Shown here piece by piece: positions 1 through 5,536 of a stretch of 6,938 bases of DNA. The stretch lies in contig MGQK01000124.1 in the NCBI GenBank assembly GCA_001797815.1, forward strand, positions 28,500 to 35,437, written 5' to 3'. The stretch is from Deltaproteobacteria bacterium RBG_13_61_14 (GTDB lineage: Bacteria; RBG-13-61-14). How positions within the stretch are numbered: the stretch's first letter is position 1; each line of letters starts with the position of its first letter. The notes beneath the pieces were generated by a model. The model ran no database searches. It was not told the DNA's origin and saw nothing but the letters and a program-made list of their open reading frames with translations. The position numbers and the translations under genes are program-made.

Positions 1-651
1 TGCATCGTCGCGGCCCGGAGCGATACCAAGGTGGAAAAGCCCGCCAAGGGCATGTCGCTGCTAGTGGTGGAGGCGGGGACGCCGGGCTATGTCAAGGGCC
101 GCCGGCTGAAAAAGATCGGCATGCACGCGCAGGACACGGCCGAGCTGAGCTTCGAGGACTGCCGGGTGCCGGTCAAGAACTTACTCGGCCAGGAGGGCCA
201 GGGGTTCATCTACCTGATGCAGAAACTCCAGCCCGAGCGGCTGGTCTGCGCGGTCGCGGCCCAGGCCGCGGCGCGGCGGGCGCTGGAGCATACCATCCAG
301 TATTGCCACGAGCGGGAATGTTTCGGCCGGCAGATCGCCAAGTTCCAGAACACCCGCTTCAAGCTGGTGGAGATGATGACCCAGATCGAGGTGAGCCAGA
401 GCTTTGTGGACCGGCTGGTGCTGGAGCACGCCGCGGGCAAGGACGTGACCACCGAGACCTGCATGGCCAAGTTCTGGTGCACCGAGATGCTGAAGAAGGT
501 GGTGGACGAGTGCCTGCAGTTTTTCGGCGGGTATGGTTACATGCTGGAATACCCCATCGCCAAGGCTTATATTGACGCGCGGGTGCAGACCATTTTCGCC
601 GGCACCACCGAGATCATGAAAGAGGTCATCGCCCGCCGGACCGGGATTTAA
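1..651 (+). CDS. Acyl-CoA dehydrogenase, 3' part (5' end outside window)
   Basis: This is the C-terminal 216 residues of a flavoprotein acyl-CoA dehydrogenase, which oxidises the alpha-beta bond of an acyl-CoA and passes electrons to ETF in the cytoplasm. The frame is open from base 1 and ends at a TAA at 649-651. Numbering from the window edge, the end of the middle beta domain runs to about residue 65 (KIGMHAQDTAELSFEDCRVP, then LLGQEGQGF). The C-terminal helical domain follows, with ERECFGRQIAKFQNTRFKL at about 104-122, FFGGYGYMLEYP at about 174-185 and IFAGTTEIMKEVIAR near the end. The usual MCAD catalytic Glu of YEGT is Ala here (FAGT). Instead LQPER places Glu79-Arg80 where long-chain and isovaleryl-CoA dehydrogenases carry their catalytic Glu, so it is probably active and of LCAD/IVD type. 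Family assignment is secure; the chain-length or branched substrate is not determinable. The N-terminal half is off the window. Confidence 0.95.
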   Translation, partial: CIVAARSDTKVEKPAKGMSLLVVEAGTPGYVKGRRLKKIGMHAQDTAELSFEDCRVPVKNLLGQEGQGFIYLMQKLQPERLVCAVAAQAAARRALEHTIQYCHERECFGRQIAKFQNTRFKLVEMMTQIEVSQSFVDRLVLEHAAGKDVTTETCMAKFWCTEMLKKVVDECLQFFGGYGYMLEYPIAKAYIDARVQTIFAGTTEIMKEVIARRTGI

Positions 652-676
652 AATCATTACGATTTAACCACCCCGG

Positions 677-760
677 CGCTAAGACACGAAGCGATTAACC
701 TCTTTCCCGACTTTCTTAACCTGGTGGCTTTGTGTCTTCGTGGTAAAATTCCTTGTGGCC
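677..760. repeat. Dispersed repeat copy A with inverted pair
   Basis: The arms aagacacgaagc (681-692) and gctttgtgtctt (727-738) pair over 12 bp with one G-T wobble, leaving a 34-nt loop that also holds two ttaacc copies. The right arm runs on into cgtggtaaaattccttgtgg. The core gtgtctt..cgtgg recurs at 5387-5400 and, inverted, near 2914-2929, so this is one member of a family dispersed through the non-coding DNA. No T-run follows the stem, so it is not a good terminator for the dehydrogenase gene. I recall similar sequences in many environmental genomes, but that is memory and not a search result. Confidence 0.6.
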
Positions 761-803
761 GTCCATCGTCGGAGCGGGATCAAACACTGACCCTGAACAC
801 TTG

Positions 804-823
804 GGCGGTTAATACTATCCGCC
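804..823. promoter_or_regulatory. Operator-like dyad upstream of the symporter gene
   Basis: The sequence GGCGGTTAATACTATCCGCC is a 20-bp dyad. The 8-bp half-sites ggcggtta (804-811) and tatccgcc (816-823) match at 7 of 8 positions around a 4-bp centre. It ends 33 nt before the start codon at 857. A possible -10-like TACTAT lies inside it at 813-818, without a convincing -35 hexamer. Position and symmetry suggest a dimeric repressor or activator site controlling the symporter; this is inference and no regulator gene is seen in the window. Confidence 0.35.
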
Positions 824-846
824 TCTACTTTTATCTTGCGCAGGTC

Positions 847-851
847 AGGAG
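847..851 (+). promoter_or_regulatory. Ribosome binding site fixing the symporter start
   Basis: AGGAG sits 5 nt before the ATG at 857. This favours that ATG over the in-frame TTG at 836, which would add seven charged residues (LRRSGEK, read as M at an initiator TTG) ahead of the first membrane helix. Confidence 0.8.
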
Positions 852-856
852 AAAAA

Positions 857-2221
857 ATGCAAAGTATTTTCCCTTTCGAGTCAATGCTGGTCTTTGGATT
901 TATCTCGGTCATGCTTCTGATCGGCATCGTCTTGCGGGCCAAAATTCCCCTGATTCAAAAATTCCTCTTCCCCAGTTGCCTGGTCGGCGGCATTTTGGGC
1001 ATGGTCCTGGTCAATATCGGCCTGATCAAGATCGAAGCAGACCGGCTCGAAACCTTTGCTTATCATCTCTTCAACCTCTCTTTCATTTCCATCGGCTTGA
1101 CCAGAAGTGAAAAAAGCGAACCGGACGCGGCCGCGGGCAAGGAATATTTCAAAGGACCGTTATGGATGGCGCTGGTGCAGGGGATCTCCTTTCCCCTCCA
1201 GGCCATTATCGGCGGAATGTTTGTTTGGATCTTCGCTTTTTCGGGCATGGAGATCTTCAAGACTTTCGGTTTCCTGGCCCCCTTGGGCTTTAACGAGGGA
1301 CCGGGGCAGGCGTTGTCTTTCGGCAAAGTCTGGGAAGGGGCCGGTTTCGAACATGCCGTGACCATCGGTCTGACCTTTGCCGCCCTGGGGTTTTTCTTTG
1401 CCTTTTTTGCGGGAGTCCCGCTGGCGAACTGGGGGATCAAGAAAGGCCTTTCCGCTTATGGCGGCAAGGAGCTGCCGCGGGATCTGCTGACCGGAATCAC
1501 GGCCAAGGGCCAGAAGTGCGAACCCGCGGGCGAACTGACGCTTCATTCCGCCAATGTGGAGACCCTGGCTTTTCAGGCCGCGCTGGTGGGTCTGGTCTAT
1601 CTTATTGCTTATTTCCTGGTCAGCTCCCTGGCCGTGATGTTTAAGCCCGATGTGGCCAAGGCGCTGTGGGGGTTCGTTTTTATTTTCGGTCTGGGGATTG
1701 CTCTAGTTCTGAAATGGCTTTTGGAAAAGGCGGGGGTGGACTACTTGATTGACCCGGGCCTCCAGAGAAGAATTACCGGATGGTCGGTGGATTTCCTGAT
1801 TGTATCTACGGTGGCCGCGATTCAGCTTCTGGTGGTATGGAAATATTTCCTTCCCGTGGCCTGCATCTCTCTCTCCATCGGGATCTTGACCAGCCTGGTT
1901 ATACTTTTCCTGGGCAGGAGAATCTGGTCTTACAACCTGGAGAGAATCCTGGCCATCTTTGGGACCGTAACCGGAACCGTCTCCAGCGGCCTTTTACTTC
2001 TCCGCATCGTGGATCCGGAATTTAAAACTCCGGTGGCCATGGAACTGGCGGTAATGAATATCTTTGCCATCCCCCTTATTTTTGTCTGCCTGCTGCTCGT
2101 GAACGCCCCCCTCTGGTGGGGCTGGAGCCTCGGCCTGACCCTATTCGCGTTTTCGGGCATTCTGCTGGCTAGCCTGACTGCCATCAGGCTTTTAAAGTTT
2201 TGGGGATCGCCAAAGTTTTAG
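857..2221 (+). CDS. Sodium/glutamate symporter-like membrane protein (GltS/ESS type)
   Basis: This 454-residue polytopic inner-membrane protein resembles the Na+/glutamate symporter (ESS) family, which takes up glutamate or similar anions with Na+. Hydrophobic segments lie at about 8-27, 36-56, 66-81, 103-128, 168-192, 236-262, 268-288, 308-328, 332-352, 363-384, 396-416 and 422-446. Two Gly-rich stretches, GFNEGPGQALSFG (144-156) and GTVTGTVSSGLLLLR (369-383, followed by DPEFKTP), occupy the place of the paired re-entrant loops of GltS. The classic GGHGT-type loop is not conserved, so it is a divergent branch and the substrate is open. The length suits the family. The gene appears to stand alone, with a 205-bp spacer upstream and a long non-coding gap downstream. 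Its codons look less GC-rich than those of both dehydrogenase genes. The general transporter call is firm, glutamate specificity is not. Confidence 0.75.
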   Translation: MQSIFPFESMLVFGFISVMLLIGIVLRAKIPLIQKFLFPSCLVGGILGMVLVNIGLIKIEADRLETFAYHLFNLSFISIGLTRSEKSEPDAAAGKEYFKGPLWMALVQGISFPLQAIIGGMFVWIFAFSGMEIFKTFGFLAPLGFNEGPGQALSFGKVWEGAGFEHAVTIGLTFAALGFFFAFFAGVPLANWGIKKGLSAYGGKELPRDLLTGITAKGQKCEPAGELTLHSANVETLAFQAALVGLVYLIAYFLVSSLAVMFKPDVAKALWGFVFIFGLGIALVLKWLLEKAGVDYLIDPGLQRRITGWSVDFLIVSTVAAIQLLVVWKYFLPVACISLSIGILTSLVILFLGRRIWSYNLERILAIFGTVTGTVSSGLLLLRIVDPEFKTPVAMELAVMNIFAIPLIFVCLLLVNAPLWWGWSLGLTLFAFSGILLASLTAIRLLKFWGSPKF

Positions 2222-2342
2222 GCTCGTCCTGAGAATCTTGGGAATGAGCTTGCCGAATTCTGTGGCTGAGTTGAAGCCTTGACTAAACGTAATTCTCTAT
2301 CTTTTCAAGGTGTTGCATGTCCAACAGTACTTGAATCTGCAG

Positions 2343-2541
2343 CCCTCTTCTGGTAGCCTTTTCTGGCCTGGAGAAACGGGGTCGGGCTCCCTTCGGGTAT
2401 GAGCCTCAGGGTCGAATACAGGGTCGAAGACTGCCGGGGACGCAACCCGACCAGGGATATCCAGGCCGAGGGTGCGCCCATGGCACTGCGGGCCCCTGGC
2501 GGAAAACCTTGCTGGGGGCCGCGCTTTTGCTGAGCCATGGG
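2343..2541. other. Non-coding block with nested long-range complementarity
   Basis: Several perfect pairings nest here: ccctc 2343-2347 with gaggg 2468-2472; ggcctgga 2365-2372 with tccaggcc 2460-2467; ggtcggg 2380-2386 with cccgacc 2446-2452. The last two helices are separated by a symmetric 7x7 internal loop. A second stem-loop follows directly: cccatggc 2477-2484 with gccatggg 2534-2541, enclosing ggcccc 2491-2496 with ggggcc 2515-2520 and gcg/cgc with one bulge. Short ORFs on both strands are Pro/Arg/Ala-rich and resemble no family. It could be a structured RNA (strand unknown) or a decayed GC-rich element. I matched it to no known RNA class: RNase P, tmRNA, SRP and 6S hallmarks were looked for and not found. 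The flanks 2222-2342 and 2542-2700 show nothing convincing apart from a catgcc/ggcatg pairing (2552-2557 with 2587-2592). Confidence 0.4.
2407..2430. repeat. 12-bp tandem duplication
   Basis: cagggtcgaata (2407-2418) is followed directly by cagggtcgaaga (2419-2430), two head-to-tail copies differing at one base. It lies in the inner loop of the folded block, and period 12 is compatible with simple slippage. Confidence 0.7.
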
Positions 2542-2704
2542 ACACCGGAGCCATGCCTGAACAAATCCAGTTTGCAGGGCAAGCCGGGCATGCTTTTACC
2601 CACAGATTCTCAAGAGGAGCCGAAAAGGCTTACTTTTATCTTGGCACAAGTCGCCTGTTTAGCCGCAAATTCTTATGAGGAGCCAACTTTTTATCACTTC
2701 TTGC

Positions 2705-2733
2705 TTGACAAACCTTGGCAAATAATCTTAAAT
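2705..2733 (+). promoter_or_regulatory. Sigma-70-type promoter
   Basis: A perfect -35 hexamer TTGACA (2705-2710) is followed 17 bp later by TTAAAT (2728-2733, 4 of 6 matches to TATAAT). The alternative TAAATT lies one base further on. The stretch is strikingly AT-rich against its surroundings. Transcription would start near 2740, at the head of the candidate RNA and about 345 bp before the sulfatase-fold gene. It may drive the RNA, the gene, or both through attenuation. Confidence 0.6.
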
Positions 2734-2740
2734 TTAATAT

Positions 2741-2906
2741 GCTCTAAGGAAGTCGGCTCGAATCTTAGCCAGGCCCTCACGCCCTGTCTGAGAAAAGGGC
2801 GGAAAAGAGCACGGCAATGGAGAGGCCGCGGTCCGGAAATCAGGATTCCAGGATCCGCGACCGATCAAGCCGCATCATGGCCCGAGGGCCAAGCTGGGGT
2901 TTTTTG
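2741..2906 (+). ncRNA. Candidate structured small RNA or attenuating leader
   Basis: A roughly 165-nt transcript is predicted from the promoter just upstream to a T-run at 2900-2905. Its ends pair: aatcttagc (2761-2769) with gctggggtt (2893-2901, three G-U pairs), then a 2x2 internal loop, then ggccctc (2772-2778) with gagggcc (2884-2890) perfectly. Inside are a 6-bp hairpin, cgccct 2780-2785 with agggcg 2796-2801, and a 12-bp hairpin spanning 2827-2859 with two single-base bulges and the apical loop atcagga. The closing helix abuts the T-run and would double as terminator. The length and end-to-end pairing recall 6S RNA, but the branched interior and lack of recognisable conserved sequence argue against it. 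It lacks the GGAAG apical motif of SRP RNA and fits no riboswitch consensus I know. It could instead be a conditional terminator for the gene at 3087. Boundaries and existence are inferred from sequence only. Confidence 0.45.
2884..2905 (+). terminator. Rho-independent-type terminator end (3' arm plus T-run)
   Basis: The 3' arm GAGGGCC-AA-GCTGGG is followed by GTTTTTT (2899-2905). Its partner arm lies about 110 nt upstream at 2764-2778. A local alternative, ggcc-cgag-ggcc (2879-2890), is weaker and sits 9 nt from the T-run, so the long-range helix is preferred. Confidence 0.5.
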
Positions 2907-2910
2907 TTGT

Positions 2911-2931
2911 AATCCACGAGGGACACGAATA
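2911..2931 (-). repeat. Dispersed repeat copy B (short, inverted)
   Basis: Read on the minus strand this gives ttcgtgtccctcgtggatt, closely matching ttcgtgtcttttcgtggata at 5384-5403 apart from differences in the central pyrimidine run. It overlaps a weak -35/-10-like pair (TTGTAA 2907-2912, TAATAA 2930-2935) that might serve the downstream gene. Confidence 0.5.
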
Positions 2932-2972
2932 ATAATACAAAGCCATGCACTGGGCATTAAGCGCAGAGCACC

Positions 2973-3040
2973 AGGGAGAGTTGCGCATCTTGACCAACCT
3001 CGGAACGTGGTCAAGAGAATCCTCCCCGGGCGCTCTCCCT
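2973..3040 (+). promoter_or_regulatory. Two-step stem-loop in the leader of the sulfatase-fold gene
   Basis: agggagag (2973-2980) pairs perfectly with ctctccct (3033-3040), and inside it ttgacca (2990-2996) pairs perfectly with tggtcaa (3008-3014) around an 11-nt loop. The structure ends 46 nt before the ATG at 3087, which itself has no clear Shine-Dalgarno sequence. There is no T-run after it, so a 5'-UTR translational or stability element is more plausible than a terminator. No known riboswitch was recognised. Confidence 0.35.
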
Positions 3041-3086
3041 TGAAATGGAATAGACAGCGCAATACATTAGAGTCTGAAACAATAAC

Positions 3087-5132
3087 ATGGACCCTTTTCC
3101 GTCACGGAAGCCGAGACTTGCCTTCGGGATCACCCTCAAGGTCATCCTCTTTCTAGCGCTCTGCCCGGTGGTGGTGGCCGGGTGTTTTGTGGCGGGACGG
3201 GTTTTAAGCACCCTCTTTCATGTTCTGTTGGACTTGTCCATTGACGAGGGCGGTCTCCTGCCAGGCGCGCTGGTTAGCGGGGCCGCGAGTTGCGCGCTGG
3301 TTTTCTCTCTGCTGTTCGGCCGGAAGCGCCTGCGCTGGCTCAGCCTTTTCTTATGCCTTATCGCCTTGGCCGCCACCGTGGCTTACAGCGTGCATTACCG
3401 CACGGTGGAGCCATTCGAGTATTTGGGCAGTTCCGCCGGGGAGATCGAGGAACTGCTTCGCAAAAGGCCCACTCCTCCGGAGCTACTTCTTTCTATCGAG
3501 GACGAGACCCGGCCGGTCAGGTTCCTGGGCGAGAACCGGGAAGTGCTGGTGGACCTGGTGCGAAAAGGCGGTAAGGCTCTCTCGCTGGGAATCGCCGTGC
3601 CCGAACCCGGTGAGCACGAACTGTGCGTCCAGGTGGATGCGCTTTTGCCGGACGGGACCCGCCTTGACCTCTTTCGCACACCCCCACTGCGCTCCGGGAG
3701 GTGGAACGATTTCACCCTCCCCGCATCTTACCTGCCGCGTTCAAACGCGAGATTTGCCCTGCGACTCAGTTCCGAGGAGCCAGCGGAGGTTCCATGGGTG
3801 TTTGTCAGTGCTCCCCGGGCTGAAACCATGCCCCAGGGGCCAAACGTGATCCTCATCTGCGTGGATACCTTCCGCGCGGATATGCTCGAAGCCGTCACCA
3901 TGCCCTTCCTGGCCGGGCTGATGAAAAGCAGCAGCGTGTTCACCCAGGCCATGGCCCCCAGTTCGTGGACCGTGCCGGCCACGGCCAGCATTCTCTCCGG
4001 CGTTTATCCTCACGAGCACGGCTACATCAGCAATGCGCTGATGAGATTCAAGGCCGTGGAGATGCTTCCCGAGCAGTTCCGCAAGGCCGGTTACAAGACC
4101 GCGGCCATTTCCAGCAACCGGCTGATCGACCCACGCTTTAGCTTCGGCAGAGGCTTCGAACAGTTCATTTCCCTCGGCCGGCAGCAGCGCAACTATCTCA
4201 ATTCCGGCCGCATTCTGACCCTGCGGGCCATGGACTGGCTGCGGGCAAACAAGGCCGGCACGTTTTTCCTGTACCTGCATTACAATGACCTTCATTACCC
4301 CTACCTGGCCCCGCCGCCGGATACGTTCCTCACCCTGGAAGGAGGCTGGCTTACCAGGCTGCGCTCGCTTTATTCCTGCCTGCGCTATGACTCCATGGAT
4401 TTCACCAACCTCTGGCTCATGGCTCACCCGGAGGCCGTGCCCCTGGTGATCTCGCGTTACCAGGGCGAAATGCGCTACTGGGACCGCCAGTTCGAGATGC
4501 TCATCAACTTCCTGGGCCAGGAAAAAATCCTGGCTAATACCCTGGTCATCGTCGTGGGCGACCACGGCGAGGCCTTTGGCGAGCACGGCAACTACCGCCA
4601 CGGCGCCAGCCTGTTCGAGGAAGAGGTTCACGTGCCGCTGGTGCTTTTCGATGGCCGCTATCCACGGGGCCTGGAGATAGACCTTCCCGTATCCACCACG
4701 GAGGTCGCGCCGATCATTGCTGAACGGGCGGGCATATCTCCGGCGGCCTCCTGGGCCGGGCGCAACCTGTCGCAGCTTGTCTCGGGCCAGGCCGAGCACC
4801 CGCTCGGCTCACTCCTCCTCTACAAGCATTTCATTCCCATGATGGGCGTGCCCACGGACTTGAAGGTCTCCCTGGCCGCCAGGGCCGGAGGGCAGAAGAT
4901 CATCCTGGATTATGACCCGAGAACCCAAGCCACCACTCCCTTCTTGTTCAACCTGGCCCAGGACCCGGGGGAGAAAATCAACCTGTGGGACCAAAGCGCA
5001 AAGCATGAACTGGAGCTTTACCAGTGGCTCGTTGATTTCATGCCGGAACCTGAAGAAATCATCGAGCTGGCACCCGCAGAGACCGACCAACAACTGCTCA
5101 AGGATCTCAAGGCCCTGGGATACGTAAAATGA
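3087..5132 (+). CDS. Membrane-anchored sulfatase-fold hydrolase/transferase (Thr nucleophile type)
   Basis: A 681-residue protein of the sulfatase/alkaline phosphatase superfamily. Three hydrophobic helices at about 15-38, 59-78 and 83-104, with basic residues at the N-terminus and in GRKRLR (78-83), predict a periplasmic catalytic domain. A beta-rich linker (about 135-245) precedes the catalytic domain, which starts at PNVILICVDTFRAD (metal ligand Asp260). SSWTVPATASILSGVYPHEHG follows (Thr295 at the nucleophile position), then YNDLHYPY (399-406) and GDHGEAFGEHG (Asp492, His493). The tail has FNLAQDPGEKINL and ends KALGYVK, common in bacterial sulfatase-like proteins. The Cys/Ser-x-Pro-x-Arg signature for formylglycine is absent (T-V-P-A-T), so it is more likely a phosphoester hydrolase or a phosphoglycerol/phosphoethanolamine-type transferase than a classical sulfatase. 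ATG 3087 is the first start after an in-frame TGA at 3075, but no Shine-Dalgarno is visible. It appears monocistronic; the substrate is unknown. Confidence 0.88.
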   Translation: MDPFPSRKPRLAFGITLKVILFLALCPVVVAGCFVAGRVLSTLFHVLLDLSIDEGGLLPGALVSGAASCALVFSLLFGRKRLRWLSLFLCLIALAATVAYSVHYRTVEPFEYLGSSAGEIEELLRKRPTPPELLLSIEDETRPVRFLGENREVLVDLVRKGGKALSLGIAVPEPGEHELCVQVDALLPDGTRLDLFRTPPLRSGRWNDFTLPASYLPRSNARFALRLSSEEPAEVPWVFVSAPRAETMPQGPNVILICVDTFRADMLEAVTMPFLAGLMKSSSVFTQAMAPSSWTVPATASILSGVYPHEHGYISNALMRFKAVEMLPEQFRKAGYKTAAISSNRLIDPRFSFGRGFEQFISLGRQQRNYLNSGRILTLRAMDWLRANKAGTFFLYLHYNDLHYPYLAPPPDTFLTLEGGWLTRLRSLYSCLRYDSMDFTNLWLMAHPEAVPLVISRYQGEMRYWDRQFEMLINFLGQEKILANTLVIVVGDHGEAFGEHGNYRHGASLFEEEVHVPLVLFDGRYPRGLEIDLPVSTTEVAPIIAERAGISPAASWAGRNLSQLVSGQAEHPLGSLLLYKHFIPMMGVPTDLKVSLAARAGGQKIILDYDPRTQATTPFLFNLAQDPGEKINLWDQSAKHELELYQWLVDFMPEPEEIIELAPAETDQQLLKDLKALGYVK

Positions 5133-5139
5133 CGCTCTG

Positions 5140-5332
5140 AGAGCGTGTATGAAAAGGTCTTTGAATTTGGATTGCGGCGGCTTGCCGCCGATTTTGTCCC
5201 GGGAGCTTGCTCCCGGAAAAGCCCGCCAGCAAGCTGGCATAACCAAAGCGGAAGCAAGCTTCCGCACTCCAAAGGGCCGCATAAATAATACCGCAACGCA
5301 TTCAAACTCCCGACCCTTTTCGTACACGCTCT
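5140..5332. mobile_element. MITE-like element with terminal inverted repeats and four hairpins
   Basis: Terminal inverted repeats agagcgtgtatgaaaagg (5140-5157) and ccttttcgtacacgctct (5315-5332) match at 17 of 18 positions, with a further tttgaat/attcaaa pairing just inside (5160-5166, 5300-5306). Between them stand four perfect hairpins with two-base centres: cggcggc-tt-gccgccg (5175-5190), ccgggagc-tt-gctcccgg (5199-5216), gccagc-aa-gctggc (5225-5238) and gcggaagc-aa-gcttccgc (5248-5265). There is no transposase, so it would be non-autonomous. No target-site duplication is evident. It begins 7 bp after the stop of the sulfatase-fold gene. The flank acgctc (5132-5137) forms a further palindrome with the left terminus, and the hairpins may help end or stabilise that transcript. 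Small ORFs inside are translations of the hairpins, not genes. Confidence 0.75.
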
Positions 5333-5380
5333 AAGGTCACCCGCGCCCTGAAAGTCTTCAGTTGACAAAAAATCTTAACG

Positions 5381-5510
5381 CCCTTCGTGTCTTTTCGTGG
5401 ATAAATCCTTTCTTCCTCTTCATTGGCGTTTATCCGCGTCCATCTGCGGTTGCCAATTCTTCTTTGGTTACGGCCCGGCCGCGCTGGGTAATCTGTGGAC
5501 GTTTTTTCTT
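5381..5510. repeat. Dispersed repeat copy C: chain of repeat modules
   Basis: Three modules follow one another: cttcgtgtcttttcgtggat (5383-5402), gtttatccgcgtccatctgcgg (about 5428-5449, with a ccgc/gcgg pairing) and gggtaatctgtggacg (5486-5501) running into a pyrimidine tract. The first is shared with copies A and B in this window. I recall the others as common intergenic repeats in environmental genomes. This stretch fills most of the spacer between the MITE-like element and the convergent minus-strand gene; 5333-5380 shows nothing else except an isolated TTGACA without a -10 partner. Confidence 0.55.
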
Positions 5511-5536
5511 TTCTTGGTAATTCTTGTTTGGCCCCA

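Noticed and set aside
2297-2554. 85-codon minus-strand open frame ending in a CWTCNTLKR-like peptide
   Set aside because: Pro/Arg/Ala-rich composition fits a chance frame in GC-rich palindromic DNA. A CxxC pair alone is no evidence, and I saw no clear ribosome site.
2641-2660. Sigma-54-like TTGGCAC before the large-gap promoter
   Set aside because: The -24 element matches, but no GC dinucleotide falls at the required -12 spacing.
2755-2775. tRNA T-arm resemblance (ggctcgaatc)
   Set aside because: No acceptor, D or anticodon arms of the right size could be built around it.
2827-2859. Similarity of the gtccgga hairpin to the SRP RNA apical domain
   Set aside because: The conserved GGAAG/AGCAG asymmetric loop residues are missing.
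2509-3156. 215-codon plus-strand open frame across the large gap
   Set aside because: It runs through the promoter, the candidate RNA with its T-run and the leader hairpin, overlaps the start of the sulfatase-fold gene in another frame, has erratic composition and shows no family motif.
3741-4799. 352-codon minus-strand frame opposite the sulfatase-fold gene
   Set aside because: Antisense of a strongly supported gene with conserved motifs; its peptide matches no family and its existence follows from codon bias.
5107-5368. Small minus-strand open frames in and beside the MITE-like element
   Set aside because: They translate the hairpins and inverted termini; the peptides simply mirror the repeats.
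5362-5390. TTGACA with possible promoter activity after the MITE-like element
   Set aside because: No -10-like hexamer at 16-18 bp, and no plus-strand gene follows.
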